From assembly GCA_041694635.1 (NCBI GenBank), contig JBDNHI010000143.1, positions 1 to 64,000 on the forward strand: a stretch of 64,000 nucleotides of DNA. Direction: 5' to 3'. Under the pieces are notes generated by a model. That model worked only from the letters and a program-made list of their open reading frames with translations. It was not told where the DNA came from and did no database searches. Below, piece after piece: positions 43,089-52,209 of the stretch (positions within the stretch are counted from its first letter, which is position 1; every line of letters starts with the position of its first letter). The translations under genes were made by a program, and so were the position numbers. Source of the stretch: UBA969 sp041694635. GTDB lineage: Bacteria > Planctomycetota > Planctomycetia > Gemmatales > Gemmataceae.

Positions 43089-44651
43089 ATGAATTCCGAA
43101 CAGTTATTTTATATGCTTTTTGTTGGCGTCGCTTCGATTGTAATTGGCTATTTGCTTGCAACCTTAATTGATCGTTTGCGAGGCAGTAGTACCCTTGCCA
43201 ATAAAAACTCATTGTTAGCAAAAGCCAAATATGATGCAGATATTATTATAAAAGATGCTGAAATTAAGGCAAAAGAAGAAAATATTCAAAGAAAAGAAGA
43301 TCTTAATAAGGGGTTCGAAAAGATTCGGCTAGAATTAAGAGAACAAGAAAAAAGATTAGAAAAGCGTGAAGATGGAATAGAAGAAAAATTGCGAGATATG
43401 CATAAACGAGAAAGGTTAACAGAAGTTTTACAAAATCAGTTGCAAGATCGAAAAAATGATGCTGATTTAAAAAATAAAAAACTTGGAGAAGTTGTTGAAA
43501 AACAAGAAAAAAGACTGCTCGATATGACTGGGATTTCCCGTGATCAAGCAGAAAAAATGCTCCTCGAAAATCTCGAACGCTCCCTCAGCAAACAATTTGC
43601 AGATAAACTTAAAAAACACGACGAACTACTTAAAGATACTGCTAAAGAATCTGCTAGAAAAGTTCTTGCGATGGCTGTCCAACGATATGCCTCTCAACAT
43701 TCGGTTGAAACCACTGTAAGCACTGTTGATATTCCAAATGACGATATTAAAGGCAGAATTATTGGTAGAGAAGGAAGAAACATTAGAACCTTCCAAAATG
43801 TTACAGGAGTGGATTTAATCGTTGATGATACCCCAGGAGTTGTAGTTGTAAGCGCGTTTGATAGTGTCAGGCGTGAAATAGCTAGACTTTCCTTATTGAA
43901 ATTAATTCAAGATGGAAGGATTCACCCTACCAAAATTGAGGAAGTGGTGAAGGAATCACAAGAAGAAATGGAAAAGCATATATTGGAAGTTGGCCGTGAA
44001 GCTCTCCACGAAGTAAATATTGGGCCCTTAAATGAAAAATTAATTCAGTTATTAGGCCGCCTAAAGTTTCGTACTAGCTATAGCCAAAATGTTTTAAGAC
44101 ACAGCGTCGAAGTAGCTTTTCTTGCAGGAATGCTAGCAGATGAATTGGGATTGGATGGAAGGCTAGCTAGAAAGTGCGGTTTGTTACACGATATTGGTAA
44201 AGCAGCTGACCACGAAATGGAAGGAGGCCATCCAAAAATTGGTGCCGAACTTTCTCGTAGGTATGGTGAAACTAATCCTGATGTTTTACATGCAATTGCA
44301 GGCCACCACGATGATATCACTGTGGATCATATTTACACGGTTTTGGTTGCCACTGCTGACGCAATTAGTGCAGCAAGGCCAGGAGCAAGAAGAGAAACCC
44401 TAGAGAAATATGTCAAGCGCCTTGAGGAACTAGAAGCAATTGCGTGTGGTTTTCCCGATGTTGAGCAGGCATTTGCAATACAAGCAGGTCGGGAACTTCG
44501 TGTAATTGCTAACGCTTCCAAAACAAGCGACGAGCAAGCCATTAAAACTTGCTACGATATCGCTCGGGCTATTGAAGAACAGATGAATTACCCCGGTGAA
44601 ATTAAAGTTACAGTGATTCGAGAATTAAGAGTGGTGGAAATTGCAAAATAA
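43089..44651 (+). CDS. rny: Ribonuclease Y
   Basis: Membrane-bound endoribonuclease that starts mRNA decay. Domain order: N-terminal anchor (FYMLFVGVASIVIGYLLATL), a long charged coiled coil (about residues 50-200), a KH domain (DDIKGRIIGREGRNIRTFQN), and an HD domain with metal residues in RHSVEVAFLAGMLADELG, CGLLHDIGKAADHE and IAGHHDDI. The C-terminus PGEIKVTVIRELRVVEIAK is typical. Length (520 residues) is normal. It overlaps ymdB by 11 bases. Confidence 0.96.
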   Translation: MNSEQLFYMLFVGVASIVIGYLLATLIDRLRGSSTLANKNSLLAKAKYDADIIIKDAEIKAKEENIQRKEDLNKGFEKIRLELREQEKRLEKREDGIEEKLRDMHKRERLTEVLQNQLQDRKNDADLKNKKLGEVVEKQEKRLLDMTGISRDQAEKMLLENLERSLSKQFADKLKKHDELLKDTAKESARKVLAMAVQRYASQHSVETTVSTVDIPNDDIKGRIIGREGRNIRTFQNVTGVDLIVDDTPGVVVVSAFDSVRREIARLSLLKLIQDGRIHPTKIEEVVKESQEEMEKHILEVGREALHEVNIGPLNEKLIQLLGRLKFRTSYSQNVLRHSVEVAFLAGMLADELGLDGRLARKCGLLHDIGKAADHEMEGGHPKIGAELSRRYGETNPDVLHAIAGHHDDITVDHIYTVLVATADAISAARPGARRETLEKYVKRLEELEAIACGFPDVEQAFAIQAGRELRVIANASKTSDEQAIKTCYDIARAIEEQMNYPGEIKVTVIRELRVVEIAK

Positions 44652-45507
44652 CATCTCTCAAGATGTAAGAGTTATGATGCTGGGGGATATTGTGGGTTCC
44701 CCCGGCGTTTCTATTTTGCAAAAATATCTTTTTTCAATTAAAAAAAACAACAATATTGATCTTGTAATTGCCAATGCAGAAAATGCTGCTGGAGGTTCTG
44801 GTATTACTCCTGCCATATTTAAAAAACTAAAATTAGCAGGCGTTGATCTTTTTACTCTTGGCGATCATATTTACAAACGACAAGAAATTATAAGTGTACT
44901 TATATCAGAAAATTGCATTTGCAAACCTGCTAATTATCCCCCTGCTTCCCCCGGTAATACCTTTGCTATTGCAACTACGACTAGCGGCGTAAAAGTCGCA
45001 GTTATTTCCTTACTAGGCCGTACATTTATGCGCCCCGTTGATTGCCCATTTAATGCCATCGAAAAACTTTTACCCGAAGTTAAACAGGTAGCAACAGTAG
45101 TAGTTGTAGACATTCACGCAGAAGCAACTGCCGACAAATATTTAATGGGACACTTTTTAAAAAACAAAGTTTCCGCTGTACTTGGTACACATACACATGT
45201 GCCTACAGCAGATGAACAAATTTTAGGTGATGGAACTGCTTTTATTTGTGATCTTGGTATGACTGGGCCTTATGACAGCATTTTAGGGCGAGACATCAAT
45301 GCGGTTACTGCCACCACCACAACTTTTGTTCCCAATCAATTCTCGGTAGCTTCTGACGATGTCCGAATTTCTGGTGTAATCTTAGAGATTAACAAAATTG
45401 ATGGCAAAGCCCGTAGCATTACGCGTGTTCAATTTTGTGAAAAAAATCTTCAGCAAAAATTTCCCAACATTGAAACAAAAAGTATTCTTCTGCAGCCTTT
45501 ATTATGA
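44641..45507 (+). CDS. ymdB: YmdB-family metallophosphoesterase
   Basis: Binuclear-metal phosphodiesterase of the YmdB family (TIGR00282-type), which can cleave 2',3'-cyclic nucleotides and affects biofilm and sporulation choices in Bacillus. Metal and active-site regions are VMMLGDIVGSPGV, IANAENAAGGSGITP, LGDHIYKRQEI, VVDIHAEATADK and LGTHTHVPTADEQIL. The start is TTG at 44641 inside the rny end; an ATG at 44671 would cut into the first strand. The rny-ymdB pairing is conserved in many bacteria. It overlaps the next gene by four bases. Confidence 0.9.
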   Translation: MQNNISQDVRVMMLGDIVGSPGVSILQKYLFSIKKNNNIDLVIANAENAAGGSGITPAIFKKLKLAGVDLFTLGDHIYKRQEIISVLISENCICKPANYPPASPGNTFAIATTTSGVKVAVISLLGRTFMRPVDCPFNAIEKLLPEVKQVATVVVVDIHAEATADKYLMGHFLKNKVSAVLGTHTHVPTADEQILGDGTAFICDLGMTGPYDSILGRDINAVTATTTTFVPNQFSVASDDVRISGVILEINKIDGKARSITRVQFCEKNLQQKFPNIETKSILLQPLL

Positions 45508-46814
45508 ATCCAAAAGAACAGAATCAGTTCATTGATCGACTCACAAAAAAAAAATCTCGAGTGATGGTCATTGGACTTGGGTACACGGGACTTCCTTTGG
45601 TTGAGTGTATTGCAAATGCAGGGTTTAATGTTCTAGGTTTTGATAAAAATAGTTTCAAAATCGCTTCCCTTATTCGTGGTGAAAGTTATCTTGAAACATT
45701 CTCTAGTTCTCGCCTTGCTAGCCTGTTGAAAACAGGTAGGTTCCTTCCAAAAGGAAACCTAGTCGATACCCAACCTTGCGATGTTTATTGGATTTGCGTA
45801 CCTACCCCATTGTCAAATGGTGCTCCAACTTTAGACCTAATATTTGATGCGGTAGCTTCAATTGCAAACCATACAAAAAAACCTTTTCTTGTTGTGGTTT
45901 CAAGCACATCTTTTCCAGGAACTTCTCGACTATTAAGTGAGAAACTCCAAAACGATTGCGAACTTGTTTTAGGGGAAGACTTTTTCCTTGCTTGCAGTCC
46001 AGAAAGAGAAGATCCAGGCAATAAAAAATACAATACCCAAAATTTACCACGAGTCTTCGGGGCTTCTGATCAAAACTCTTTAAAAATCTCTCGCATTTTT
46101 TTTAAACTTCTCTTCGATGAAATCTATGAAGCTTCCTCAATTGAAACTGCTGAAGCTTCAAAGTTGATGGAGAATGTTTATCGGGCAGTAAATATTGCCT
46201 TGGCAAATGAATGGAGCGAAATTTGTAAAGGGCTAAACCTGAATGTCTGGGAAGTCGTTAATCTTGCATCAACAAAGCCTTTTGGCTTTCAAGCATTTTT
46301 CCCGGGTCCCGGGGTTGGAGGGCACTGTATCCCTGTAGACCCTTATTATTTAATCACTAAACTCAAAAGTACCGGTATCAATTCAGATCTAATAAATCTT
46401 GCCTGTGATTTAAATAAAAAAAGGCCCCTTAAAATCGTTGAAAAAATAATAGACCTTGTTCAAAAACACCACAATTCAATTCTAAATTTCAATATCTTAT
46501 TGATCGGGATCGGTTATAAAAAAAATATGGCGGATATCAGAGAATCACCCTCTCTGGAAATATTGCATAAACTTTCAGAACTTGGTTTTAATGCAAGATG
46601 GCACGACCCTCTGGTAGTTGATCAAATTCCTGAATTGTCTAAGTTAAAGGAATCGATTTTGACCAAATCTCTATTGAAACAACAAGGCTTATGTTTGGTT
46701 CTTGTGGATCACGATCAAGTAGATTGGGCTATGTTGGAAAACAATGCTAATTTAATTATAGATACAGTAAATAGTCTTCACTTGCGAGAATCTAAACAGG
46801 TAATTCGTATTTGA
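45504..46814 (+). CDS. UDP-sugar 6-dehydrogenase (WbpA/UGD family)
   Basis: NAD-dependent four-electron oxidation of a UDP-hexose (UDP-N-acetylglucosamine type, WbpA-like, more likely than UDP-glucose). The Rossmann motif is VMVIGLGYTGLPLVE, the middle has YWICVPTPL and LACSPEREDPGNK, and the catalytic Cys275 is in GPGVGGHCIPVDPYYL. The RESPSLEIL segment near the C-terminus is typical. The product would serve surface polysaccharide synthesis, but no glycosyltransferases are adjacent. The ATG overlaps the ymdB stop. Its stop lies three bases from the stop of the FHA gene. Confidence 0.88.
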   Translation: MNPKEQNQFIDRLTKKKSRVMVIGLGYTGLPLVECIANAGFNVLGFDKNSFKIASLIRGESYLETFSSSRLASLLKTGRFLPKGNLVDTQPCDVYWICVPTPLSNGAPTLDLIFDAVASIANHTKKPFLVVVSSTSFPGTSRLLSEKLQNDCELVLGEDFFLACSPEREDPGNKKYNTQNLPRVFGASDQNSLKISRIFFKLLFDEIYEASSIETAEASKLMENVYRAVNIALANEWSEICKGLNLNVWEVVNLASTKPFGFQAFFPGPGVGGHCIPVDPYYLITKLKSTGINSDLINLACDLNKKRPLKIVEKIIDLVQKHHNSILNFNILLIGIGYKKNMADIRESPSLEILHKLSELGFNARWHDPLVVDQIPELSKLKESILTKSLLKQQGLCLVLVDHDQVDWAMLENNANLIIDTVNSLHLRESKQVIRI

Positions 46815-46817
46815 AAC

Positions 46818-49800
46818 TTACGCAGAAAGCCTAGCTGATACATAAGAATGAGCACTAAGACAAGATTTGACGAAGTCGTTGTAACTGGATTCCCAGCCTT
46901 CTCTGCTTTGTAGTAAATCAGATGTCTTAACTAGCCATTCATTCAAATCAGTTGAGATCTGCCCCGCTGCAACTTCTGTGATAAATTGAATATAGGATTC
47001 CAAAGCAAAATCTGTTGCTATTTTTAGTGAACTAGGATTTGCTTCATTATAAAACCAGCGCTTAGTTTCAGTAGCTAGATTAGCTAAATCTTTTTTAACA
47101 GAATAAGATGCTTGGGGTTCATTAGAAGTTATCCATAAAGGGCATCCAGCACCAATTAGTTTTATTAATCCTGATTTGGTGAGAATAATAGAAGAAGGTT
47201 GAATGAGGCCATAAATCAGGCCAGCACCGTGGATGGAAGCTAGACCCGAAAGGGATTGCCAGATTAGATGTAACCAGGCATCGTGATTAATAAAAATAGG
47301 CGCCCAATCAGATTGGCTAATGCCATAAGAAAATTCAATCAAAACAGCGGGCCTCCCCTGAATTTCCAAAACCTCAAAGGTCGATGAAACATTTTCGTGG
47401 TTAATGTTTGAGGCTGAGATAAATTGCTGTCGGAACTCATCTGGATGACACGGGTCATTCATCTCGTTTTCGGAAAGATGCCTAAGAAGACATTCAGTTT
47501 TTCTGACAGGATCAAATACATGATAAATATTCTCTTTGCTTGTGGATGGATGTTTATCAATTACCCTAAAGCGGTCAATCATTAAGCCATTGATATTTCC
47601 AGCTTCGATAAGGGCCAATTGGTAAAAAGTAAGATATCCCCCATTTAATAATGATTGCCTTAAAGACTTTCGAGTTTTTTTTGCTTCCGCCATTAAAGAA
47701 GAAAGTGTCTCTGCTTCAACAAGGTGTAAAGAAACAAGTTGTTCCCCTAATTTTTTGTCCGTTGGGTCAACGGAGTCAGTTTTTGTAACTATAAAATCTG
47801 CAGACTTTTTGTCTGAAGAGTGATCAAAATAACCTGAAAGCAATTGACTAGAAGCATTCCCCGATAGGTCTTTTATTTTGGTACGATACCATTCTTTCAT
47901 TTCATCGAGATGGCGATGAACTTCTATAGATTGTGCAAAAACTTCCCCTTCTTTTTCGCGCAGGTCTGATTCTTTTCGTAATAACTTATCTGATTGATGT
48001 TGTAAAATCTGTGATTGGGAGTGGAACTTAGCTTGCTTGCGTTGCAGTTCAGATTCTTCGTTATGAAGGGAAAGTTTGATATCTGCAAGTTTATGTTGCC
48101 AATCAATTAATTGTTGCCTAAATGATGCAACAGATAGCCGGTGTTCTTCGCGAGCATTGGTGATTTTACTTTCAATATTTTGAGAATGGTCTTCTTGGTT
48201 GCGAGATTCTCTAAGAAGAGATTCTAATTCTTCTCTTGCAGTTTTTGTGTAATCGTGAAATTCATGCAAATGTTCTTGGAGTAAGTCTCGTGCACCCAGT
48301 AATCTTGATAATGCATTTTCTGCTGATGCGATAAGTTCGGGAATGTTATCGCTTAGTTTGGTGATTTCCATTTGTAAATCTTTGTTTTCGATAAACTTAA
48401 TATTATTGTTTTTTAGAAAAAGGTTTTGGGTTTCTTCTAGTGCATCTTTTTCTTCTTCTAACCTTTGAAGTGCCTGGAATATCTCGTTTTTAATGGCCTC
48501 ATGTCCCCGATGTTCTGTTTCAATTCTGGATTTTTGAGCTTCAAGTTCTGCTGTATTATTTTGCAAAACTTGATTGTTTTGATCAAACTCATTGCGAGCC
48601 GAGGTAAGATGCTTTATAAGTTCGGCATGATCAGTTTCCATTTCTTCGTTTCTAGCTTGCAATGAAATGATCTGATTAGAAACTAGAGATTCTTTTTCAT
48701 TTAATAATGCTTCTTTAACAGTAATTTCTTCAAGCCTTTTGCGCAAAATTTCCTGCATTTGAGCAAGATTCTTTTCTAACGGCCCTGATTGTTTTTCTTT
48801 GTATTCTTGAGTATTCTTGAAGTTTTCTATACTGATTTTTTCAGTTTCAATTGCTTGTAGCTTATCACGAAGTTCGATTTCAATTTGATTATAAGACGAT
48901 TCTCGTACTAGAAGTGAAACTTCTTTTTGTTCGATTTGGGCTAAGAAAACATCTGCATATATTTTTTGATGTTCAAGTTCTTCTTTTTTCTGATTTAGAT
49001 TAATAAGGGTAATTGCCAAATCAGTTTCTTTTTTAAGTAATTCATTGTTTTTTGCTAGGATTGAATCTTCCATATTTTGAATCTGACTAAGGTGCTTTTC
49101 TAAATTAATTTCTTTTTCAATGCAACGAAGTTTGATTTTCTCGAGGTAAATTTTTAAATGAAAAACTTCTACCATCTGTTGGTCAACTTCAGCGATTTTT
49201 TTAAATGTTTCTTCTTGTCCAAGTTTTCTTGTTTGATTTTGCTCTTCATATATCAGGCGGTCTGCTTGAAGTTTGTGGTGAATTGCATCTATTTGTGTGG
49301 CTTGTTCCTCTAATTCTCTGCTTGTCTTTTCTAATTCTTCACCTTTGCGGTCAACTTCCTTAGCCCGTTCTTTTAAATTTTGAAACTTTCTATCTAACAT
49401 ATCTTGCATTCTTGCCAAAGTTGCTAAGTCTGAATCTCTTGAAGATTCATAGTTCGAAATGGAAACCCTTTCTTTTTCTAAAGAAGCTCTCTGTTCTGTA
49501 AGTTCATTTTTCAGAAGATCCAATTCTTCAGAGTCCCGTTTGTTTTTGTTACAAAGTAGTTCAACTTGTTGTTCGATTAAAACTTTTTCAGATTGAAGAT
49601 TTAATTCTTTTGAAAGTAATTCTTGTTCACGATTACTTAAGATTTGTTCTTTAACTTGGAGGTCAATGAATTTAGTTTTAAATGTTAGATGGCGCTTCTT
49701 TAACTTTCTTACTAACCAAGACAAATGTTTTTTACGGAGTCCTTTAGGTAGGACTGTTTTTTTCTTTTTCGTTACAGATGAAGAAATAAGGTTTTCATTG

Positions 49801-50177
49801 TGCAATAAATAAGTATTGGCTTTTTCGGTTTCTTGCAATTGTTCAAAGTTTAAAACAAATTCATATTTCCCGATATTTAACCTATCTCCAGTTCTTAGGA
49901 TTGCTTCTCGAAAAGTGGACCCATTTAAAGTTAAACCAGAAATTGGGGATAAAGAGCGAACTGTTAGATCATGAGTTTTAAAATTGGAAATTTGAAAAAT
50001 TAAAGAAGGTAGGTCGGTTCCCGCTAGGCGGAGGTTGCAACCTGCTACGGTTCCAACTAAGAAAATGTTTTGAACGGGTAAGTTGAGTGTTGGCTTGTTT
50101 GTAGACGAAAAAGCTAAGGTCGCTTTGCAAGCAACGGTAGGATTTTCAGAAATGAAAGTATTTTCATCTTCTTTCAT
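46818..50177 (-). CDS. FHA / giant coiled coil / pseudokinase protein
   Basis: A 1119-residue signalling or scaffold protein. Residues 18-110 look like an FHA domain (LRTGDRLNIGKYEFVLN near its end), but the GR and SRxH phosphothreonine contacts read GT and SLIF. Residues 150-785 are an almost unbroken charged coiled coil. Residues 807-867 (LGEQLVSLHLVEAETL, then GGYLTFYQLALIEAG) match the small module that precedes kinase domains in planctomycetes. Residues 868-1090 have a kinase-like fold without catalytic residues: the HRD loop region reads YGLIQPSSI, DFG reads IGAG, and the VAIK lysine is not visible. There is no signal peptide or membrane segment. It lies 117 bases after mutL. Confidence 0.75.
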   Translation of the reverse strand: MKEDENTFISENPTVACKATLAFSSTNKPTLNLPVQNIFLVGTVAGCNLRLAGTDLPSLIFQISNFKTHDLTVRSLSPISGLTLNGSTFREAILRTGDRLNIGKYEFVLNFEQLQETEKANTYLLHNENLISSSVTKKKKTVLPKGLRKKHLSWLVRKLKKRHLTFKTKFIDLQVKEQILSNREQELLSKELNLQSEKVLIEQQVELLCNKNKRDSEELDLLKNELTEQRASLEKERVSISNYESSRDSDLATLARMQDMLDRKFQNLKERAKEVDRKGEELEKTSRELEEQATQIDAIHHKLQADRLIYEEQNQTRKLGQEETFKKIAEVDQQMVEVFHLKIYLEKIKLRCIEKEINLEKHLSQIQNMEDSILAKNNELLKKETDLAITLINLNQKKEELEHQKIYADVFLAQIEQKEVSLLVRESSYNQIEIELRDKLQAIETEKISIENFKNTQEYKEKQSGPLEKNLAQMQEILRKRLEEITVKEALLNEKESLVSNQIISLQARNEEMETDHAELIKHLTSARNEFDQNNQVLQNNTAELEAQKSRIETEHRGHEAIKNEIFQALQRLEEEKDALEETQNLFLKNNNIKFIENKDLQMEITKLSDNIPELIASAENALSRLLGARDLLQEHLHEFHDYTKTAREELESLLRESRNQEDHSQNIESKITNAREEHRLSVASFRQQLIDWQHKLADIKLSLHNEESELQRKQAKFHSQSQILQHQSDKLLRKESDLREKEGEVFAQSIEVHRHLDEMKEWYRTKIKDLSGNASSQLLSGYFDHSSDKKSADFIVTKTDSVDPTDKKLGEQLVSLHLVEAETLSSLMAEAKKTRKSLRQSLLNGGYLTFYQLALIEAGNINGLMIDRFRVIDKHPSTSKENIYHVFDPVRKTECLLRHLSENEMNDPCHPDEFRQQFISASNINHENVSSTFEVLEIQGRPAVLIEFSYGISQSDWAPIFINHDAWLHLIWQSLSGLASIHGAGLIYGLIQPSSIILTKSGLIKLIGAGCPLWITSNEPQASYSVKKDLANLATETKRWFYNEANPSSLKIATDFALESYIQFITEVAAGQISTDLNEWLVKTSDLLQSREGWESSYNDFVKSCLSAHSYVSARLSA

Positions 50178-50294
50178 ATCAATGGTTTAAAAAAAATCAG
50201 TAAGGAAGTATAGGCCAATTTGCACGGTGATGTTTAAGACGAAATTTTGGGGCAAACAAGTGCCCGTTTTGCCTATATTGCCTGTTTTTGTTGC

Positions 50295-52178
50295 CTAGGT
50301 CCTACCAAATTGGTTTTCAAGATCAGTTTTGCTAATGAGTAACGAAGTAGGTCTGCCATGCGGGCAGTGATAATGCAGTTTGGATAAATGGCGCATTTTG
50401 GCAAGTAGATCCATTTCCGTTTGATTTAATCGATCGCCCGATCGAACTGCAGAATGGCAGGCAGTAAGGCTGATGATGTGATGAAAAAACGCATCTTTAC
50501 TTGGGATTTCGTCTTTTGAAAAAAGTTGTTCAATAACCGCATTAAAAAGAACCTTGGGAGATTTTTTACCTAAAAGTGCGGGAAAACTCTCAACGAGAAT
50601 CGTATTCCCACCAAATCCTCTTAATTCAAAACCTAGGTGTAAAAGTTCTTCTCTTCTCGATAAAACCATTTCTGATTGAAAAGCTGCAAGTTCTATCGTT
50701 TCTGGAATCAAAAGTCTTTGAGCGGGCACAAGTCCATTGGTCAGTTTGGTTTTAAGTTGTTCGTAAAGAATCCGCTCGTGCAGCGCATGCTGGTCTATAA
50801 CCAAAACACCTTCTTCCGTTTCCATTACAATGTAGGAATTATAAACCTGCATAACTTTAATATTTTCTTCGACAAAAAGAGGAGAGGCCTGTGTCGTAGG
50901 CGGTATATTTTTTTCAGTATAACTATAGTTAATAGGGGTGCTTGAGGAAGGATTAGTATCTTCTTCTTTGGTATCTTTGGCTTTACCTATAGAATTCGTT
51001 GCCAAGAAAGGAAGATTAGGAGGTGGAGATGGCCCAGACTCAAGTGCCCAGTTTTCTTGGGGTTTGTTTTTAGTTGCCAGGGTGATTGAAAATTCTGGAA
51101 GTCCAAGTTCTATCGCAGGTTTTTTTAGAGTTGGAATGTCATTTTGAATTTGAAAAATTGAGCTTTTGTTTTGTTCAAGTAAGATATTTCTTACCGCATT
51201 AAAAACGAGATGATGAACCGCACCTGAGTCTCTAAATCTTACCTCAGATTTAGTTGGATGTATATTTACATCAACTTTTTCTAGATCTGATTCGAAAAAA
51301 AGAAACGCAACTGGATATCGTCCAGTCATCAAATGCCCTCGATATCCTTCTTGTATTGCGTGCGAGATTGTTCTGTCTTTAAACCACCTCCCATTGATGA
51401 ACATATACTGGGAGCGTGCACTACTTTTGTCGAGATTGGGTGAACCAATATATCCCCGGATTCTAAAGTCCTGATGATTCGTTTCAATGTAAAGCAAATC
51501 CTTAGCAAGTTCGTTGCCAAAAAGAATATCGATCATTTCTTGCAAACTGGCACCCTGCGGTGTTTGGAAGACTTGTTTCCCGTTGTTTTTGTAGGTCCAG
51601 TGGACATCGCACCTATCAAGATTATTTCTGAAAGAAGAAAGAATCATCTTGGTAATAGTTTCAGTTATTTGAGCAGTTTCCGCGGGTGGAGCTTTGAGGA
51701 ATTTACGCCTAACCGGGGTGTTGTAAAAAAGATGTCGAACTTCAATTCTAGTACCCGGGGTGCCGTTCCAAGGCTTAAGTGGCTGTAGTTTACCGCCTTC
51801 GCAAGAAATCTCAGCCCCTTGCTCTAAGTCGGGTGGGCAAGATTGTAATAGAAGTTTGGAAACACTTGAAATCGATCCAAGAGCTTCGCCCCTAAAGCCA
51901 AGTGTTGAAATTCTAAAAAGATCATCCGCTGATTTTAGTTTGCTGGTGGCGTGACTGGTAAGAGCAAGTTCGAGTTGTTCGGGATAAATACCGCATCCAT
52001 CGTCTACAATTCGGATTAAATCATGGCCGCCTTGCTCGATTTCGATGTCAATTCTTTTAGAATTTGCATCTAGAGAATTTTCGACAAGCTCTTTGATTAT
52101 GCTTGCAGGGCGTTCGATAATTTCGCCCGCAGCAATTTGACTAATAACTTCGGGTGGTAGTAGTTGGATTATTGCCAT
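50295..52178 (-). CDS. mutL: DNA mismatch repair protein MutL
   Basis: Mismatch-repair ATPase. The GHKL ATPase domain shows AAGEIIERPASIIKELVENS, DDGCGIYPEQLELAL, SHATSKLKSADDL and STLGFRGEALGSISSVS. After a low-complexity Pro/Ser/Thr linker, the C-terminal domain has DQHALHERILYE, the endonuclease motif, plus ACHSAVRSGD and CPHGRPTSLL. So MutL should nick DNA itself, as in bacteria without MutH. The start at 52178 has CGGAAG upstream and fits the conserved N-terminus. It follows the NtrC-type gene by 31 bases. Confidence 0.95.
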   Translation of the reverse strand: MAIIQLLPPEVISQIAAGEIIERPASIIKELVENSLDANSKRIDIEIEQGGHDLIRIVDDGCGIYPEQLELALTSHATSKLKSADDLFRISTLGFRGEALGSISSVSKLLLQSCPPDLEQGAEISCEGGKLQPLKPWNGTPGTRIEVRHLFYNTPVRRKFLKAPPAETAQITETITKMILSSFRNNLDRCDVHWTYKNNGKQVFQTPQGASLQEMIDILFGNELAKDLLYIETNHQDFRIRGYIGSPNLDKSSARSQYMFINGRWFKDRTISHAIQEGYRGHLMTGRYPVAFLFFESDLEKVDVNIHPTKSEVRFRDSGAVHHLVFNAVRNILLEQNKSSIFQIQNDIPTLKKPAIELGLPEFSITLATKNKPQENWALESGPSPPPNLPFLATNSIGKAKDTKEEDTNPSSSTPINYSYTEKNIPPTTQASPLFVEENIKVMQVYNSYIVMETEEGVLVIDQHALHERILYEQLKTKLTNGLVPAQRLLIPETIELAAFQSEMVLSRREELLHLGFELRGFGGNTILVESFPALLGKKSPKVLFNAVIEQLFSKDEIPSKDAFFHHIISLTACHSAVRSGDRLNQTEMDLLAKMRHLSKLHYHCPHGRPTSLLISKTDLENQFGRT

Positions 52179-52209
52179 AATAACTTCCGTGTTAGATAAC
52201 CGTATTGGA

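Noticed and set aside
50265..50295. Repeated TTGCC units between mutL and the FHA gene as a regulatory array
   Set aside because: The spacing is irregular (9 and 13 bases), and only three copies occur in a short AT-rich gap.
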